A stretch of DNA of 64,000 nt, from assembly GCF_021390575.1 (NCBI RefSeq), contig NZ_JAJEJQ010000002.1:1736001-1800000 (forward strand), in the 5' to 3' direction. Below, in pieces: positions 22,546 to 31,002 of this stretch. Origin of the DNA: Paraburkholderia adhaesiva. Lineage in GTDB: Bacteria; Pseudomonadota; Gammaproteobacteria; Burkholderiales; Burkholderiaceae. The position numbers were made by a program, and so were the translations under genes. Numbering within the stretch: the stretch's first letter is position 1; each line of letters starts with the position of its first letter. The notes below the pieces were generated by a model, which worked only from the letters and a program-made list of their open reading frames with translations, was not told the DNA's origin and did not search any database.

Positions 22546-23940
22546 TCAGCCGCCTTCGTCTTCGAGATCCTTCGGATAGATCCGCACGAGCACGATACGC
22601 GGCCCCTTCATCTTCTTCACGACGATATCGAAGCGCTCGAACGAGACGCGCTGGCCTTCGGACGGTAAATCGTTGAGCGCGTGAATCACGAGACCCCCCA
22701 CCGATTCGGCGCGACCCTCGTCGATGTCGATCCCGAGCACCTGCTCCAGCGACACCACAGGCAGACTCCCGCGGCCCATCAGCGTGCCGTCGTCCATCCG
22801 CGTCCAGCCGCCGGTACCGCCTTGATGAAACTCGTCGCGAATCTGGCCCACCAGCGCGCCGAGCATATTGTCGAGCGTGAGGAAGCCCTTGGGCCGCATG
22901 CCCTTGCGCCCCACCAGCGCGAAATGCGGCGCACCCTTGCGAAAGCGCCGGAACAGCACGAGGGCGGGCGTCTCTGGCAGCACGTACTGCACGGGCCGCG
23001 CGAACTTGCCGAGATCGTCGAGCGCGTGACCGGCCTCGCGCGCGAGCAGCACGTCCTTCAGGTGAACGAGCCCCGCGATGCGTTCGCCCGTGGCGTCCTC
23101 GAAGAGCGGATAGCGGCTGAAGCGGTGCTGCGCGACGATCTGCATGTTCTCGTGCAGCGGCAGGTCGCGCCGCAGGGCGATCATCTCGTGCGCGGGCCGC
23201 ATCAGGTCGGAGACGGTCATGCGTGAGAAGTCGAGCGAATGCGCGAGGGTGTTCCATTCGTCGGGGCTGTACGCATTCGCGGCGGCGGGCTGGCGTACGG
23301 CGGCCGTTCCCGGCACGTCGTGCGCTGCGGCCTGGGCCGCGGCAGCCCTGGCGGCGGCGCGGCGGCTGCGCAGGATCAGCTTCAGTTCTTCCGTTGAATA
23401 GTGCGCGTCGGAGCCGTGGTCCGACGAAAGGCCCGCGAGGCGCAACACCGCGTTCGCGCTCGTGTTGAGCGTCCAGATCGCCGGGTACATGACCCAGTAA
23501 AAACCGTAGAGCGGCACGGCGGTCCAGAGCGAAATCGTTTCGGCTTGACGGAGCGCGAGCGACTTCGGCGCCAGTTCCCCCACGACGATGTGCAGGAACG
23601 AAATCAGCGTGAACGCGAACACGAGCGAAATGCTGTGAATCAGATTCGCGGACTGCACCCCTAGCAGTTCGAACAGCGGCGCGAGCAGCCGCGCGAAAGC
23701 GGGCTCGCCGATCCAGCCAAGGCCGAGCGACGCGAGCGTAATGCCGAGCTGGCACGCGGAGAGATAGGCGTCGAGCTGGCCGTGCACCTTCGCGAGCACT
23801 CTGCCGCGCAGGCCATATTGCGCCACGAGACTTTGCACGCGCGTCTGCCGCAGCTTGACGAAGCCGAATTCGGCGGCCACGAAGAATCCGTTGAGGGCGA
23901 CCAGCAGCAGTGCGCCGACAAGGGCAAAAACCTGAATCAA
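22546..23940 (-). CDS. CorC/HlyC-family membrane protein with CBS domains
   Basis: Protein of 464 residues of the CNNM/CorC class, implicated in Mg2+/Co2+ handling. Order: a DUF21 membrane domain (about 1-190) with the opening VALNGFFVAAEFGFVKLR and later HIVVGELAPKSLALR; two CBS domains (about 215-345, starting MTVSDLMRPAHEMIALRRDL); and a C-terminal CorC_HlyC domain (about 360-464, with GGLVIHALNDLPSEGQ). The start is a TTG at 23940 with GGAG nine bases upstream; no ATG gives a natural N-terminus before the first membrane helix. Family members are annotated as hemolysins, but ion transport is the better-supported role. The transported ion is not decidable here. Confidence 0.9.
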   Translation of the reverse strand: MIQVFALVGALLLVALNGFFVAAEFGFVKLRQTRVQSLVAQYGLRGRVLAKVHGQLDAYLSACQLGITLASLGLGWIGEPAFARLLAPLFELLGVQSANLIHSISLVFAFTLISFLHIVVGELAPKSLALRQAETISLWTAVPLYGFYWVMYPAIWTLNTSANAVLRLAGLSSDHGSDAHYSTEELKLILRSRRAAARAAAAQAAAHDVPGTAAVRQPAAANAYSPDEWNTLAHSLDFSRMTVSDLMRPAHEMIALRRDLPLHENMQIVAQHRFSRYPLFEDATGERIAGLVHLKDVLLAREAGHALDDLGKFARPVQYVLPETPALVLFRRFRKGAPHFALVGRKGMRPKGFLTLDNMLGALVGQIRDEFHQGGTGGWTRMDDGTLMGRGSLPVVSLEQVLGIDIDEGRAESVGGLVIHALNDLPSEGQRVSFERFDIVVKKMKGPRIVLVRIYPKDLEDEGG

Positions 23941-24074
23941 GACGGGAGGCTCCGATAAAGCGAAGCGGTCAGTATAAGCGGTGAAAGGCTGATGAAAGCA
24001 ATAACGGCGACGACCTCATGCTGTCTCGCGCATCTGAATTCGCTCACGGCGAAAGGGCATGACGCGTTTGCGCG

Positions 24075-24836
24075 TCACGCGGGCGCGAGCAGCAGCGTCA
24101 ATACGAGCGCCGTGGTCGCGCCTTCGGTCAGCGGTTGCTGTTCGAAGCGACCGCCGTGCGCCTCGGCCACGCGCTGGCACAGCGACAGCACCCACGCCGC
24201 ACGCCCCGCCTCCAGCGGTTCGCACGCCTGCGCACGCGCGAACGGTTCAAGCAGATGCGGTAACGCTTCGTCGGTCAGCGCCTGCGGTGCAGCCGTCCAC
24301 TTCACGTCGAAATGGGGCGAAGCGGCCGTCGCGCTCACGTCGAGCGTCACGCCCGCGCCGTGCGCACTCGACTCCACCGCGAACATCAACATCAGCCACA
24401 GCGCCTGCGCGATCCGTTCGCGGTCGCCGTCGAGCGTCGCGCCCGTCGGCACGCCATGCACGGTCAGCGTCACGGCGCGCGCGTCTGCGAGCGCCACGCG
24501 TACGTCGTCTATCGTTTCGTCGATCAACGCATCGAGCGCGAATGGCGCACGGTCGATGTGCAATGTGCGCGTCTCGGCACGCGTCTTGTCGACCAGCGTT
24601 TCGAGCAGTTGCACCTGCTGCTCGACACCTGTGCGGATTCCGCCCAGCGCACGTTGCGCGGTCGCATCCACGGCATCGATCTTGCGCTCGAGCACGTATG
24701 CCCAGCTATGAATCGCATTGAGCGGACTGCGCAGGTCATGCGACACGCGCGACAGCACATGGTCGCGCATGAAAAGCGCGGTCTCCGCGCACAGCCGCGC
24801 AATGCGTTCGGATCTTGTATCGGGAGTTGGCGCCAT
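24075..24836 (-). CDS. Soluble histidine-kinase-like protein with degenerate ATPase domain
   Basis: Protein of 253 residues. Residues about 25-90 form a HisKA dimerisation/phosphotransfer domain with an intact H-box, VSHDLRSPLNAIHSW. The following 150 residues align by position with a HATPase_c domain, but the nucleotide motifs are not there. The N-box region reads ALWLMLMFAVESS without the usual Asn, no DxGxG appears, and the GLGL box reads GRAAWVLSLCQRVAEAHGG. There is no sensor domain, membrane segment or neighbouring response regulator. I infer a non-catalytic partner that might dimerise with another kinase or act as phosphatase or adaptor. The nearest genes give no functional clue; the CorC/HlyC gene lies 134 bp downstream on the same strand. 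Confidence 0.75.
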   Translation of the reverse strand: MAPTPDTRSERIARLCAETALFMRDHVLSRVSHDLRSPLNAIHSWAYVLERKIDAVDATAQRALGGIRTGVEQQVQLLETLVDKTRAETRTLHIDRAPFALDALIDETIDDVRVALADARAVTLTVHGVPTGATLDGDRERIAQALWLMLMFAVESSAHGAGVTLDVSATAASPHFDVKWTAAPQALTDEALPHLLEPFARAQACEPLEAGRAAWVLSLCQRVAEAHGGRFEQQPLTEGATTALVLTLLLAPA

Positions 24837-25021
24837 CGGTGTCCTCTTCTGCGCTCGTGGCGGGTATTTCTGCGGGTATTTCTGATTAGCATCCGGCGTG
24901 CCGGGTCAGTGGCCAATTATAGGTAGACGCAAAATCGCCCGTACTGGGCGCGCCTCGCGCGCGTGCGTGCCGTACAAAACCCCTACAATAGCGTTTTTTC
25001 CTTCCGATCCAGGAGTCTTTC

Positions 25022-25375
25022 ATGTCTGACGCGAACAAGGCGGTGACCACCGCATCCGGCCTCAAATACGAGGACCTGACCGAAGGCACCGGCGCCGAAG
25101 CGCGTGCGGGCCAGACCGTCAGCGTGCACTACACCGGCTGGCTGACCGACGGCCAGAAGTTCGATTCGAGCAAGGACCGCAACGATCCGTTCGCCTTCGT
25201 GCTGGGCGGCGGCATGGTCATCAAGGGCTGGGACGAAGGCGTGCAGGGCATGAAAGTGGGCGGCGTGCGCCGTCTCACGATCCCGCCGCAACTCGGCTAC
25301 GGCGCGCGCGGCGCGGGCGGCGTGATTCCGCCGAACGCCACGCTGGTGTTCGAAGTGGAACTGCTCGACGTCTGA
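25022..25375 (+). CDS. Small cytoplasmic FKBP-type peptidyl-prolyl isomerase
   Basis: Proline isomerase of 117 residues consisting of a single FKBP domain without signal peptide. Typical sequence runs include VSVHYTGWLTDGQKFDSS, VIKGWDEGVQGMKVGG and YGARGAGGVIPPNATLVFEV, covering the hydrophobic pocket residues (Tyr, Phe, Asp, Trp, Tyr, Phe). ATG at 25022 has AGGAG about six bases upstream. TACAAT at 24984-24989 is a plausible -10 box in the 185-bp gap to the divergent kinase-like gene. From memory, Burkholderia pseudomallei has a similar small FKBP tied to virulence; equivalence is inferred. Confidence 0.95.
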   Translation: MSDANKAVTTASGLKYEDLTEGTGAEARAGQTVSVHYTGWLTDGQKFDSSKDRNDPFAFVLGGGMVIKGWDEGVQGMKVGGVRRLTIPPQLGYGARGAGGVIPPNATLVFEVELLDV

Positions 25376-25410
25376 AACGTCGCACGCTCGTCTCACGTTC
25401 ATTTGCCGTC

Positions 25411-26223
25411 ATGAATCCGCATCACCACGCACCCGTCACTACGCCCGGCGTCGAACTGCGCCGCTACGGCGCGGTCGAGGAAACCGATCTGCACGATTTT
25501 CACCAGATCGTGCTCGGTTTCGACGGTGCGATGGAGATGACGGTCGGCGGCGTCGGCGAGCGCATCGACTGTTACTCCGCCTGGCTGATTCCCGCCGGCG
25601 ACCGGCACGACTATGCGGGCATCGGCGAGAACCGCCAGCTTGTGCTCGATCTGCCCGCCGCATCGCTTGCCGTGCCCGAGCGGCTCTTCGATGCCGCGCG
25701 CGCCGTGCGCATCGATCCCGCGCTCACGCAACTCGTGAAGCAGATCGCGCAACGCGCTGCACAAGCGACGCCGCCAGACGCAAACGCAGACGCGCGCGCG
25801 CGTCGTTTTCACTGGGACGCATCCGCGCGACTGTGCGCCGCCTTCATCGCGCAAACCGGCATCGCGGGCAGTGCATCGTCCGATGCGGCGGCAGGTCTCG
25901 ACTTCGCGCGCATCGACGGCTGGCTGCGCGCGCATCTCGCCGAGCCGTTGCGCATCGCGGACCTCGCCGCGCATTGCGGTTTCGGTATGCGGCGTTTCCA
26001 TCAGCTTTTCATCGATGCGTTCGGCGAAACGCCGCATCGCTATCTGCAGCGGTTGCGCCTCGATACGGCGATCACGCTGCTCGCGGATCCGCGGCGCACA
26101 CTCGTGGACGTTGCGCTCGAAGTGGGGTTTGGCGACCAGAGCGCATTCACGCACGCATTCACGCGTCGCTTTGGGCTCGCACCGGGACAATGGCGGGCGT
26201 TGCCGGATCACGCGAACTACTGA
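25411..26223 (+). CDS. AraC-family transcriptional regulator
   Basis: Regulator of 270 residues. The N-terminal part (about 5-100) is a cupin-like sensing domain (GVELRRYGAVEETDLHDF; DCYSAWLIPAGDRHDYAG). The C-terminal part (about 170-268) is the double helix-turn-helix: IADLAAHCGFGMRRFHQLFI for the first and VDVALEVGFGDQSAFTHAFT for the second, ending RRFGLAPGQWR. The effector is unknown. It starts 35 bp after the FKBP gene on the same strand, without a visible terminator, and could be co-transcribed. The ribosome site before ATG 25411 is weak. Confidence 0.9.
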   Translation: MNPHHHAPVTTPGVELRRYGAVEETDLHDFHQIVLGFDGAMEMTVGGVGERIDCYSAWLIPAGDRHDYAGIGENRQLVLDLPAASLAVPERLFDAARAVRIDPALTQLVKQIAQRAAQATPPDANADARARRFHWDASARLCAAFIAQTGIAGSASSDAAAGLDFARIDGWLRAHLAEPLRIADLAAHCGFGMRRFHQLFIDAFGETPHRYLQRLRLDTAITLLADPRRTLVDVALEVGFGDQSAFTHAFTRRFGLAPGQWRALPDHANY

Positions 26224-26298
26224 CGTGTCATGCCGGCTGGCCGCTGGATGATCGCTTCAAGCGGGGTTCAAGCGATTGCGCGATTCACCAATCGCGAA

Positions 26299-26820
26299 TC
26301 AAGCCGACGCTGCATCGAGCGATTTCAGCATCTTCCACACGATGAGCTTGTGCGCCGGCGCGACGGGCAGCATGTACAGCTTGCCGAAGGCGTTATACGT
26401 TTCCACCGAAGCCGTGATATGACACCATCGCCCAGACGGATCGGAGGGTGAAGACGTCATGTCGATCGATATCATGACCGCGAGATGCGTGTCTCTCGAA
26501 GTCAGAACGAGCTGATCGTCCGTGACCACCTCGACAGTGAAAAAATCGAGGCGCTGTCCAACCGCTGGCGCGGAACGCGGCCTCGCCCCTTTGAAACCGC
26601 GAATCGTCTGCACACCGAACAAACTGGAAATCTTGTCCCGCACGAGAAATGCCACCTGAAGCGGAACCGATGGACGCGCAGTCGACGCACAATAGGCTTC
26701 GAATGCCGTCATGTTCCGGCTCAAGCGCCGGCAAGCCGTATGCAAGTAATTCAGACGCTCCGGCTCGGCAACAAGACGTGCGCCCGAGGGAAGCTCCAGA
26801 CTCGCGGGTTTGCTGTTCAT
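26299..26820 (-). CDS. DUF2867 domain protein
   Basis: Protein of 173 residues without signal peptide or membrane segment. The sequence FTVEVVTDDQLVLTSRDTHLAVMI (only part of the core is quoted) and the closing HKLIVWKMLKSL match the general DUF2867 layout, a small beta-rich fold. No enzymatic motif is visible and I know of no established function. It lies 76 bp downstream of the MOSC gene on the same strand, so the two may share a transcript. It converges with the AraC gene. Confidence 0.6.
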   Translation of the reverse strand: MNSKPASLELPSGARLVAEPERLNYLHTACRRLSRNMTAFEAYCASTARPSVPLQVAFLVRDKISSLFGVQTIRGFKGARPRSAPAVGQRLDFFTVEVVTDDQLVLTSRDTHLAVMISIDMTSSPSDPSGRWCHITASVETYNAFGKLYMLPVAPAHKLIVWKMLKSLDAASA

Positions 26821-26896
26821 GCCTGCGCCTGCTGTTACGCGTGTACGTCGAACGTGTGGACGTACCCCACGAATTCACCGCCGTGAGGCCGGACGC

Positions 26897-27757
26897 TCAC
26901 TCGTCGAAACGCCACTCCCACTCCGCCGACGTCCCCACAGCCAGATGCTCGCCCGCACCTGACACGACCGTGGCGTTCACCCCGAACGTGAGGCCCCCGT
27001 TCACGCGCGGGTCTGCGCGAAACGTCATCAACGTATCGAGCGGCTCGTCGGGCCACTGCGCGTCGCGCTCGCCCGTTCGCTGATCGATTGTCGTGACCTG
27101 GCAACGATCGCACGGCTTCGCGAAACGCAGCACCACGTCTGTCCCGTCGATCGACATCGTTTCGACGAAGTCCTCGTCGAACGCCTCCTCGCCATCCACC
27201 ACGACGTTCGGCCTGAAGCGGGTCATCGGCACGGGCGGCGCACCCTTTGCGGCGAGCCGCGCGTTGAGGTCCGCGAGCGATGCCTCGTTCGTCACGAGCA
27301 GCGGGAAGGCATCGGCGAAATGGGTCGGAACATCCTCTCCATTCGTCCACTTCCTGTTCGCAAAACGCGTGGCGTCGGGCGCGAATCGCACGATCCGCAG
27401 CGGCACGCCCACCGCCTTCGAGATCCACTGAGCGGCTTCGTCGCCCTCGTCGAAAGCGTCGACCGTGTCATTCCAGACCGTCGCGCGCACGCGGCGCTCG
27501 TCGCCTTGCGGCTCGAACGACAGCAGGAGCGACGACGCCATACCGTCAGTCGAAAGGCGCACACCGCCTTCGACGAACGCGCACACGACACGTGCCAGCG
27601 CCGCGTTCTGGCGCTGCGTGACGAGCTGGCCCGTTTCGTCCACCACCATCCAGTTGCGGTCCCACTTCAGCCCCTCGGCGAGGAGCTGCGCCTGATCGAG
27701 TGCGATGCCACCGAGCGACTTGACGGGATAGACGAACAACGCGCGAATGACGGCCAT
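26897..27757 (-). CDS. MOSC domain protein (molybdenum-cofactor sulfur-binding fold)
   Basis: Protein of 286 residues. The N-terminal beta-barrel (MOSC_N, about 1-120) begins MAVIRALFVYPVKSLGG, and the MOSC domain (about 130-285) carries the conserved Cys region RFAKPCDRCQVTTIDQRTGE. Proteins of the YcbX/mARC group use this Cys to bind molybdenum cofactor and reduce N-hydroxylated compounds, in partnership with a redox protein. No C-terminal ferredoxin domain is present here. The frame opens at 27919, but ATG at 27757 has AGGTGG upstream and gives the family start. A metZ terminator separates it from the gene upstream. Confidence 0.9.
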   Translation of the reverse strand: MAVIRALFVYPVKSLGGIALDQAQLLAEGLKWDRNWMVVDETGQLVTQRQNAALARVVCAFVEGGVRLSTDGMASSLLLSFEPQGDERRVRATVWNDTVDAFDEGDEAAQWISKAVGVPLRIVRFAPDATRFANRKWTNGEDVPTHFADAFPLLVTNEASLADLNARLAAKGAPPVPMTRFRPNVVVDGEEAFDEDFVETMSIDGTDVVLRFAKPCDRCQVTTIDQRTGERDAQWPDEPLDTLMTFRADPRVNGGLTFGVNATVVSGAGEHLAVGTSAEWEWRFDE

Positions 27758-27780
27758 GACGGTCCACCTGTGAGATGAAG

Positions 27781-27806
27781 AAAAACGGGCCGTTTCACAC
27801 GGCCCG
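27781..27806 (-). terminator. Intrinsic terminator of metZ
   Basis: CGGGCCGT at 27786-27793 pairs with ACGGCCCG at 27799-27806 around a five-base loop. Read leftward, the hairpin is followed by five T residues (27785-27781). It lies about 40 bases after the metZ stop. Confidence 0.85.
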
Positions 27807-27848
27807 AACTGCAAGAATACTACGCAAACTGAACGGCAAATCGGACGC

Positions 27849-29045
27849 TCAGGCCGCCGCGTCGAGTCCGCGCGCGAGATCGCTGCGAATGTCCTGCGCG
27901 TTTTCGAGCCCCACAGCAAGACGGATCAGCCCTTCGGTGATGCCAGCCGCCGCACGCGCTTCCGGCGTAATGCGGCCGTGCGTGGTCGTCGCGGGGTGCG
28001 TGATCGTCGTGCGCGTGTCGCCGAGATTACCCGTGATCGAGCAGACCTTAGTGTTGTCGATGACACGCCAGGCGTTCTCACGCTGCTGTTCGGGCGTATC
28101 GCCCTTCAGCTCGAACGAGACGATCGCACCGCCCGCCTTCTGCTGACGCATCGCGAGCGCGTGTTGCGGATGCGATTCGAGGCCCGGATAGAACACACGC
28201 TTGACGGCCGGATGCGCTTCGAGCCAGCGCGCGATTTCGAGCGCGTTCGCCGACTGCTTCTCGACGCGCAACGACAGCGTCTCCATGCCCTTGAGCAGCA
28301 CCCACGCGTTGAACGCGGAGAGCGTCGGGCCCGCGCTGCGCACGAACGGGAACACCTTCCCCATGATGAATTCCTTCGAGCCCACGAGCGCGCCGCCGAG
28401 CACGCGGCCCTGGCCATCGAGGAACTTGGTGGCCGAGTGCATCACGACGTCCGCGCCGAGCTTGAGCGGCTGCTGCAGCGCCGGGCTGCAGAAGCAGTTG
28501 TCGACCACGAAGAGCGCATTCGCGGACTTCGCGATCTTGCTGATCGCTTCGATGTCCGACACTTCGGTAAGCGGGTTCGACGGCGTTTCGAGGAAGAACA
28601 TCTTCGTCTCGGGACGCACGGCGTTCTTCCACGCGTCGAGATCGCTGGGATCGACGAAGGTGGTCGTGATGCCGAACTTGACGAAGATCTGCGAGAACAT
28701 GCCGACCGTCGAACCGAAGATGCTCTGCGAGCTGACGATGTGGTCGCCCGCCTGCAGCGCGGCCATCACGACCGAGAGGATCGCGGACATGCCCGAGGCC
28801 GTCGCCATGCACGCCTCGCCGCCTTCGAGCGCGGCGAGCCGGTCCTGGAACATCGTCACGGTCGGGTTCGTGAAGCGCGCGTAGGTGTACGCGGTCTCGG
28901 CGTTCTTGAAGCGTTCGGCCGCCTCGGCAGCGCTCGAAAAACAGAAGCTCGAGGTGAGGAAGATCGCTTCCGAATGTTCGTTGAACTCGCTGCGCAACGT
29001 GCCAGAGCGCACGGCGAGCGTATCGAAGTTGAAGGTGTCGTCCAT
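27849..29045 (-). CDS. metZ: O-succinylhomoserine sulfhydrylase
   Basis: PLP enzyme of 398 residues that makes homocysteine from an activated homoserine and sulfide in methionine synthesis. The Cys/Met-metabolism fold is clear: AYTYARFTNPTV near residue 52, TASGMSAI, and the PLP lysine in HSATKFLDGQGR (about 200). The stretch LSAFNAWVLLKGMETL is typical of MetZ and gamma-synthases. ATG at 29045 is chosen over the upstream frame start because it gives the family N-terminus and AGGAA lies upstream. The 290-bp leader contains a probable SAM-II riboswitch and a terminator, which fits feedback control by S-adenosylmethionine. Confidence 0.93.
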   Translation of the reverse strand: MDDTFNFDTLAVRSGTLRSEFNEHSEAIFLTSSFCFSSAAEAAERFKNAETAYTYARFTNPTVTMFQDRLAALEGGEACMATASGMSAILSVVMAALQAGDHIVSSQSIFGSTVGMFSQIFVKFGITTTFVDPSDLDAWKNAVRPETKMFFLETPSNPLTEVSDIEAISKIAKSANALFVVDNCFCSPALQQPLKLGADVVMHSATKFLDGQGRVLGGALVGSKEFIMGKVFPFVRSAGPTLSAFNAWVLLKGMETLSLRVEKQSANALEIARWLEAHPAVKRVFYPGLESHPQHALAMRQQKAGGAIVSFELKGDTPEQQRENAWRVIDNTKVCSITGNLGDTRTTITHPATTTHGRITPEARAAAGITEGLIRLAVGLENAQDIRSDLARGLDAAA

Positions 29046-29130
29046 GTTCGCGTGGTTTCCTGTTCGTTTCACGTTCACTGGCCATGCGGTCGCGAGACCG
29101 TCGGGCACAAATCAGCCAAATGCCGGGCGC

Positions 29131-29166
29131 AAAAAAGCCCGCTTTGCGTCGGCAGAAGCGGGCTTT
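29131..29166 (-). terminator. Intrinsic terminator in the metZ leader
   Basis: Read leftward, AAAGCCCGCTT (29166-29156) pairs with AAGCGGGCTTT (29144-29134), and the T-run continues to 29131, giving six T residues. It lies between the SAM-II-like element and metZ, about 85 bases before the metZ ATG. It could stop purF read-through or act as the expression platform of the riboswitch. Confidence 0.85.
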
Positions 29167-29244
29167 CGGGTGTTCGGGGCAGCAGCGCAGCGTATCGAAA
29201 ATCGGGCGTTTGCGGTTCGATGTGTTCTGACCTTTCGCCCGTTT

Positions 29245-29298
29245 CGCTTTAGCTGTTTTGGGTTGCCCCGCGTCCGCAAGCTGAGATCAAATCGACGC
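29245..29298 (-). promoter_or_regulatory. SAM-II riboswitch aptamer upstream of metZ
   Basis: Read leftward from 29298, the element has P1 arms GCGTC and GACGC enclosing a loop that contains GATTTGA and CTTGCG. A spacer follows, then the conserved 3' pseudoknot strand AGCTAAAG (29254-29247). This order of P1, U-rich loop, CUUGC and GCUAAAG is the SAM-II (metA motif) consensus as I know it. The spacer contains a small GGG...CCC insertion. It sits about 200 bases before metZ on the same strand, with a terminator between. SAM-II elements control met genes mainly in alphaproteobacteria. Identification is by motif recall; no covariance search was run. Confidence 0.78.
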
Positions 29299-29338
29299 AA
29301 GCGCTCATGCTAACACGGGCAAGCGCGCTGCGCACGCG

Positions 29339-30886
29339 TCACTCCACCGAGAGCTGCAGGTGCAGCTGCGAACGCGCCATGCCGCCGTCCAGTGCTTCGC
29401 TCGCTGCGTCGCGGTCCGACTGGGCCTGCGGCGCGAGGCGCGCGCTCTCGATGTTGTCGAGATACGCCGTAGTGATATCGCCGGTGATGTAATCGCCGTC
29501 GAAGCACGAAGCCTCGAAGTGCTTGAGCTCCGGATTGATATCGCGCACCGCCTGCTTGAGGTCAGCCACATCCTGATACACGAGGTGATCCGCGCCGATG
29601 ATGCGCGCCACTTCCTCGTCCGTGCGGCCGTGGGCGACGAGTTCGCCGCGCGTCGGCATGTCGATGCCATACACGTTCGGATACTTCACGGGCGGCGCCG
29701 CCGAGGCGAAGATCACCTTGGTCGCGCCCGCGTCGCGCGCCATCTGCACGATTTCATGCGAGGTCGTGCCGCGCACGATCGAATCGTCGATGATCAGCAC
29801 GTTCTTGCCCTTGAACTCGATGCCCATGGCGTTGAGCTTCTGGCGCACCGATTTCTTGCGCATGGCCTGGCCCGGCATGATAAAGGTGCGGCCCACGTAA
29901 CGGTTCTTGAAGAAGCCTTCGCGGTATTCCACGCCGAGCTTCGCAGCAACCTGCATCGCAGCGGGGCGCGACGAATCGGGAATCGGCATCACGACGTCGA
30001 TCTTCACGTCGGGCAGCTCGCGCAGGATCTTCTCGGCGAGGTAGTCGCCCATGCGCAGACGCGCGTTGTAGACCGGCACGCCGTCGAGCACGGAGTCCGG
30101 ACGCGCGAGGTACACGAGTTCGAAGATGCAGGGATTGAGGCTCGGCGACACCGCGCACTGCTGCGAGTGGAAATTGCCGTCGAAATCGATGAACACCGCC
30201 TCGCCCGGCGCCACGTCGCGCACGAATTCGAAGCCGATGCCTTCCAGCGCCACGGATTCGGACGCCAGCATCCACTCGGTGCCCTCGGGCGTTTCGAGCT
30301 TGCCGATGCACATCGGACGGATGCCGAACGGGTCGCGGAACGCGAGCAAGCCATAGCCGGAGATCAGCGAAACGACCGCGTACGAGCCGCGCACGCGCCG
30401 GTGCACGCCCGACACGGCCTTGAAGAGCGCCGCGGCATCGAGTTCGAGGCCCGAGGTCGCCGTCTGCACTTCATGCGCGAGCACGTTGAGCAGCACTTCG
30501 GTGTCGGAGTGGGTGTTGATGTGCCGGCGGTCGATCCGGAACATCTCATCCTTGAGCTGCGGAACGTTCGTGATGTTGCCGTTGTGCGCGAGGATGATGC
30601 CGAACGGCGCGTTCACGTAGAACGGCTGGGCTTCCTCTTCGCTCGACGCCGATCCGGCGGTCGGATAGCGCACCTGGCCGATGCCGCTCGTGCCGGGCAG
30701 GCTGCGCATGTTGCGGGTACGGAACACGTCGCGCACCATGCCGTTGGCCTTGTGCATGTGGAACGTGCTGCCGTTCGCGGTGGCGATGCCGGCCGCGTCC
30801 TGACCGCGGTGCTGGAGCAGCAACAGCGCGTCATAGAGGAGCTGGTTGACGGGAGAGCGGGAAACTACGCCTACGATGCCGCACAT
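29339..30886 (-). CDS. purF: Amidophosphoribosyltransferase
   Basis: First committed enzyme of purine synthesis, making phosphoribosylamine from PRPP and glutamine. The protein has 515 residues. The start MCGIVGVVSRSP places the catalytic Cys at residue 2, which fixes the ATG at 30886; GAAGGA lies just upstream. The glutaminase domain (about 1-235) includes GQVRYPTAGS and LAHNGNITN. The PRPP-binding motif VLIIDDSIVRGTTS is near 365. The open frame upstream to 31435 runs through cvpA and is a shadow. It follows cvpA in the usual cvpA-purF order. Confidence 0.97.
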   Translation of the reverse strand: MCGIVGVVSRSPVNQLLYDALLLLQHRGQDAAGIATANGSTFHMHKANGMVRDVFRTRNMRSLPGTSGIGQVRYPTAGSASSEEEAQPFYVNAPFGIILAHNGNITNVPQLKDEMFRIDRRHINTHSDTEVLLNVLAHEVQTATSGLELDAAALFKAVSGVHRRVRGSYAVVSLISGYGLLAFRDPFGIRPMCIGKLETPEGTEWMLASESVALEGIGFEFVRDVAPGEAVFIDFDGNFHSQQCAVSPSLNPCIFELVYLARPDSVLDGVPVYNARLRMGDYLAEKILRELPDVKIDVVMPIPDSSRPAAMQVAAKLGVEYREGFFKNRYVGRTFIMPGQAMRKKSVRQKLNAMGIEFKGKNVLIIDDSIVRGTTSHEIVQMARDAGATKVIFASAAPPVKYPNVYGIDMPTRGELVAHGRTDEEVARIIGADHLVYQDVADLKQAVRDINPELKHFEASCFDGDYITGDITTAYLDNIESARLAPQAQSDRDAASEALDGGMARSQLHLQLSVE

Positions 30887-31002
30887 GGCAGGTCCTTCAA
30901 AAAAGCGAAATCGATAGCGGCGGATGGCAAGAGCCGATCCTGTGCCGCAAAGGTGCTGGGCTGCCGCGCCGGGACGCCATCGCCACGCAACGTTACATGA
31001 CG

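Noticed and set aside
29249..29308. A 19-codon frame with two Cys codons upstream of metZ, resembling an attenuation leader peptide
   Set aside because: It coincides with the SAM-II-like aptamer, has no ribosome site, and the conserved pieces (GATTTGA, CTTGCG, GCTAAAG) explain the sequence better as RNA structure.
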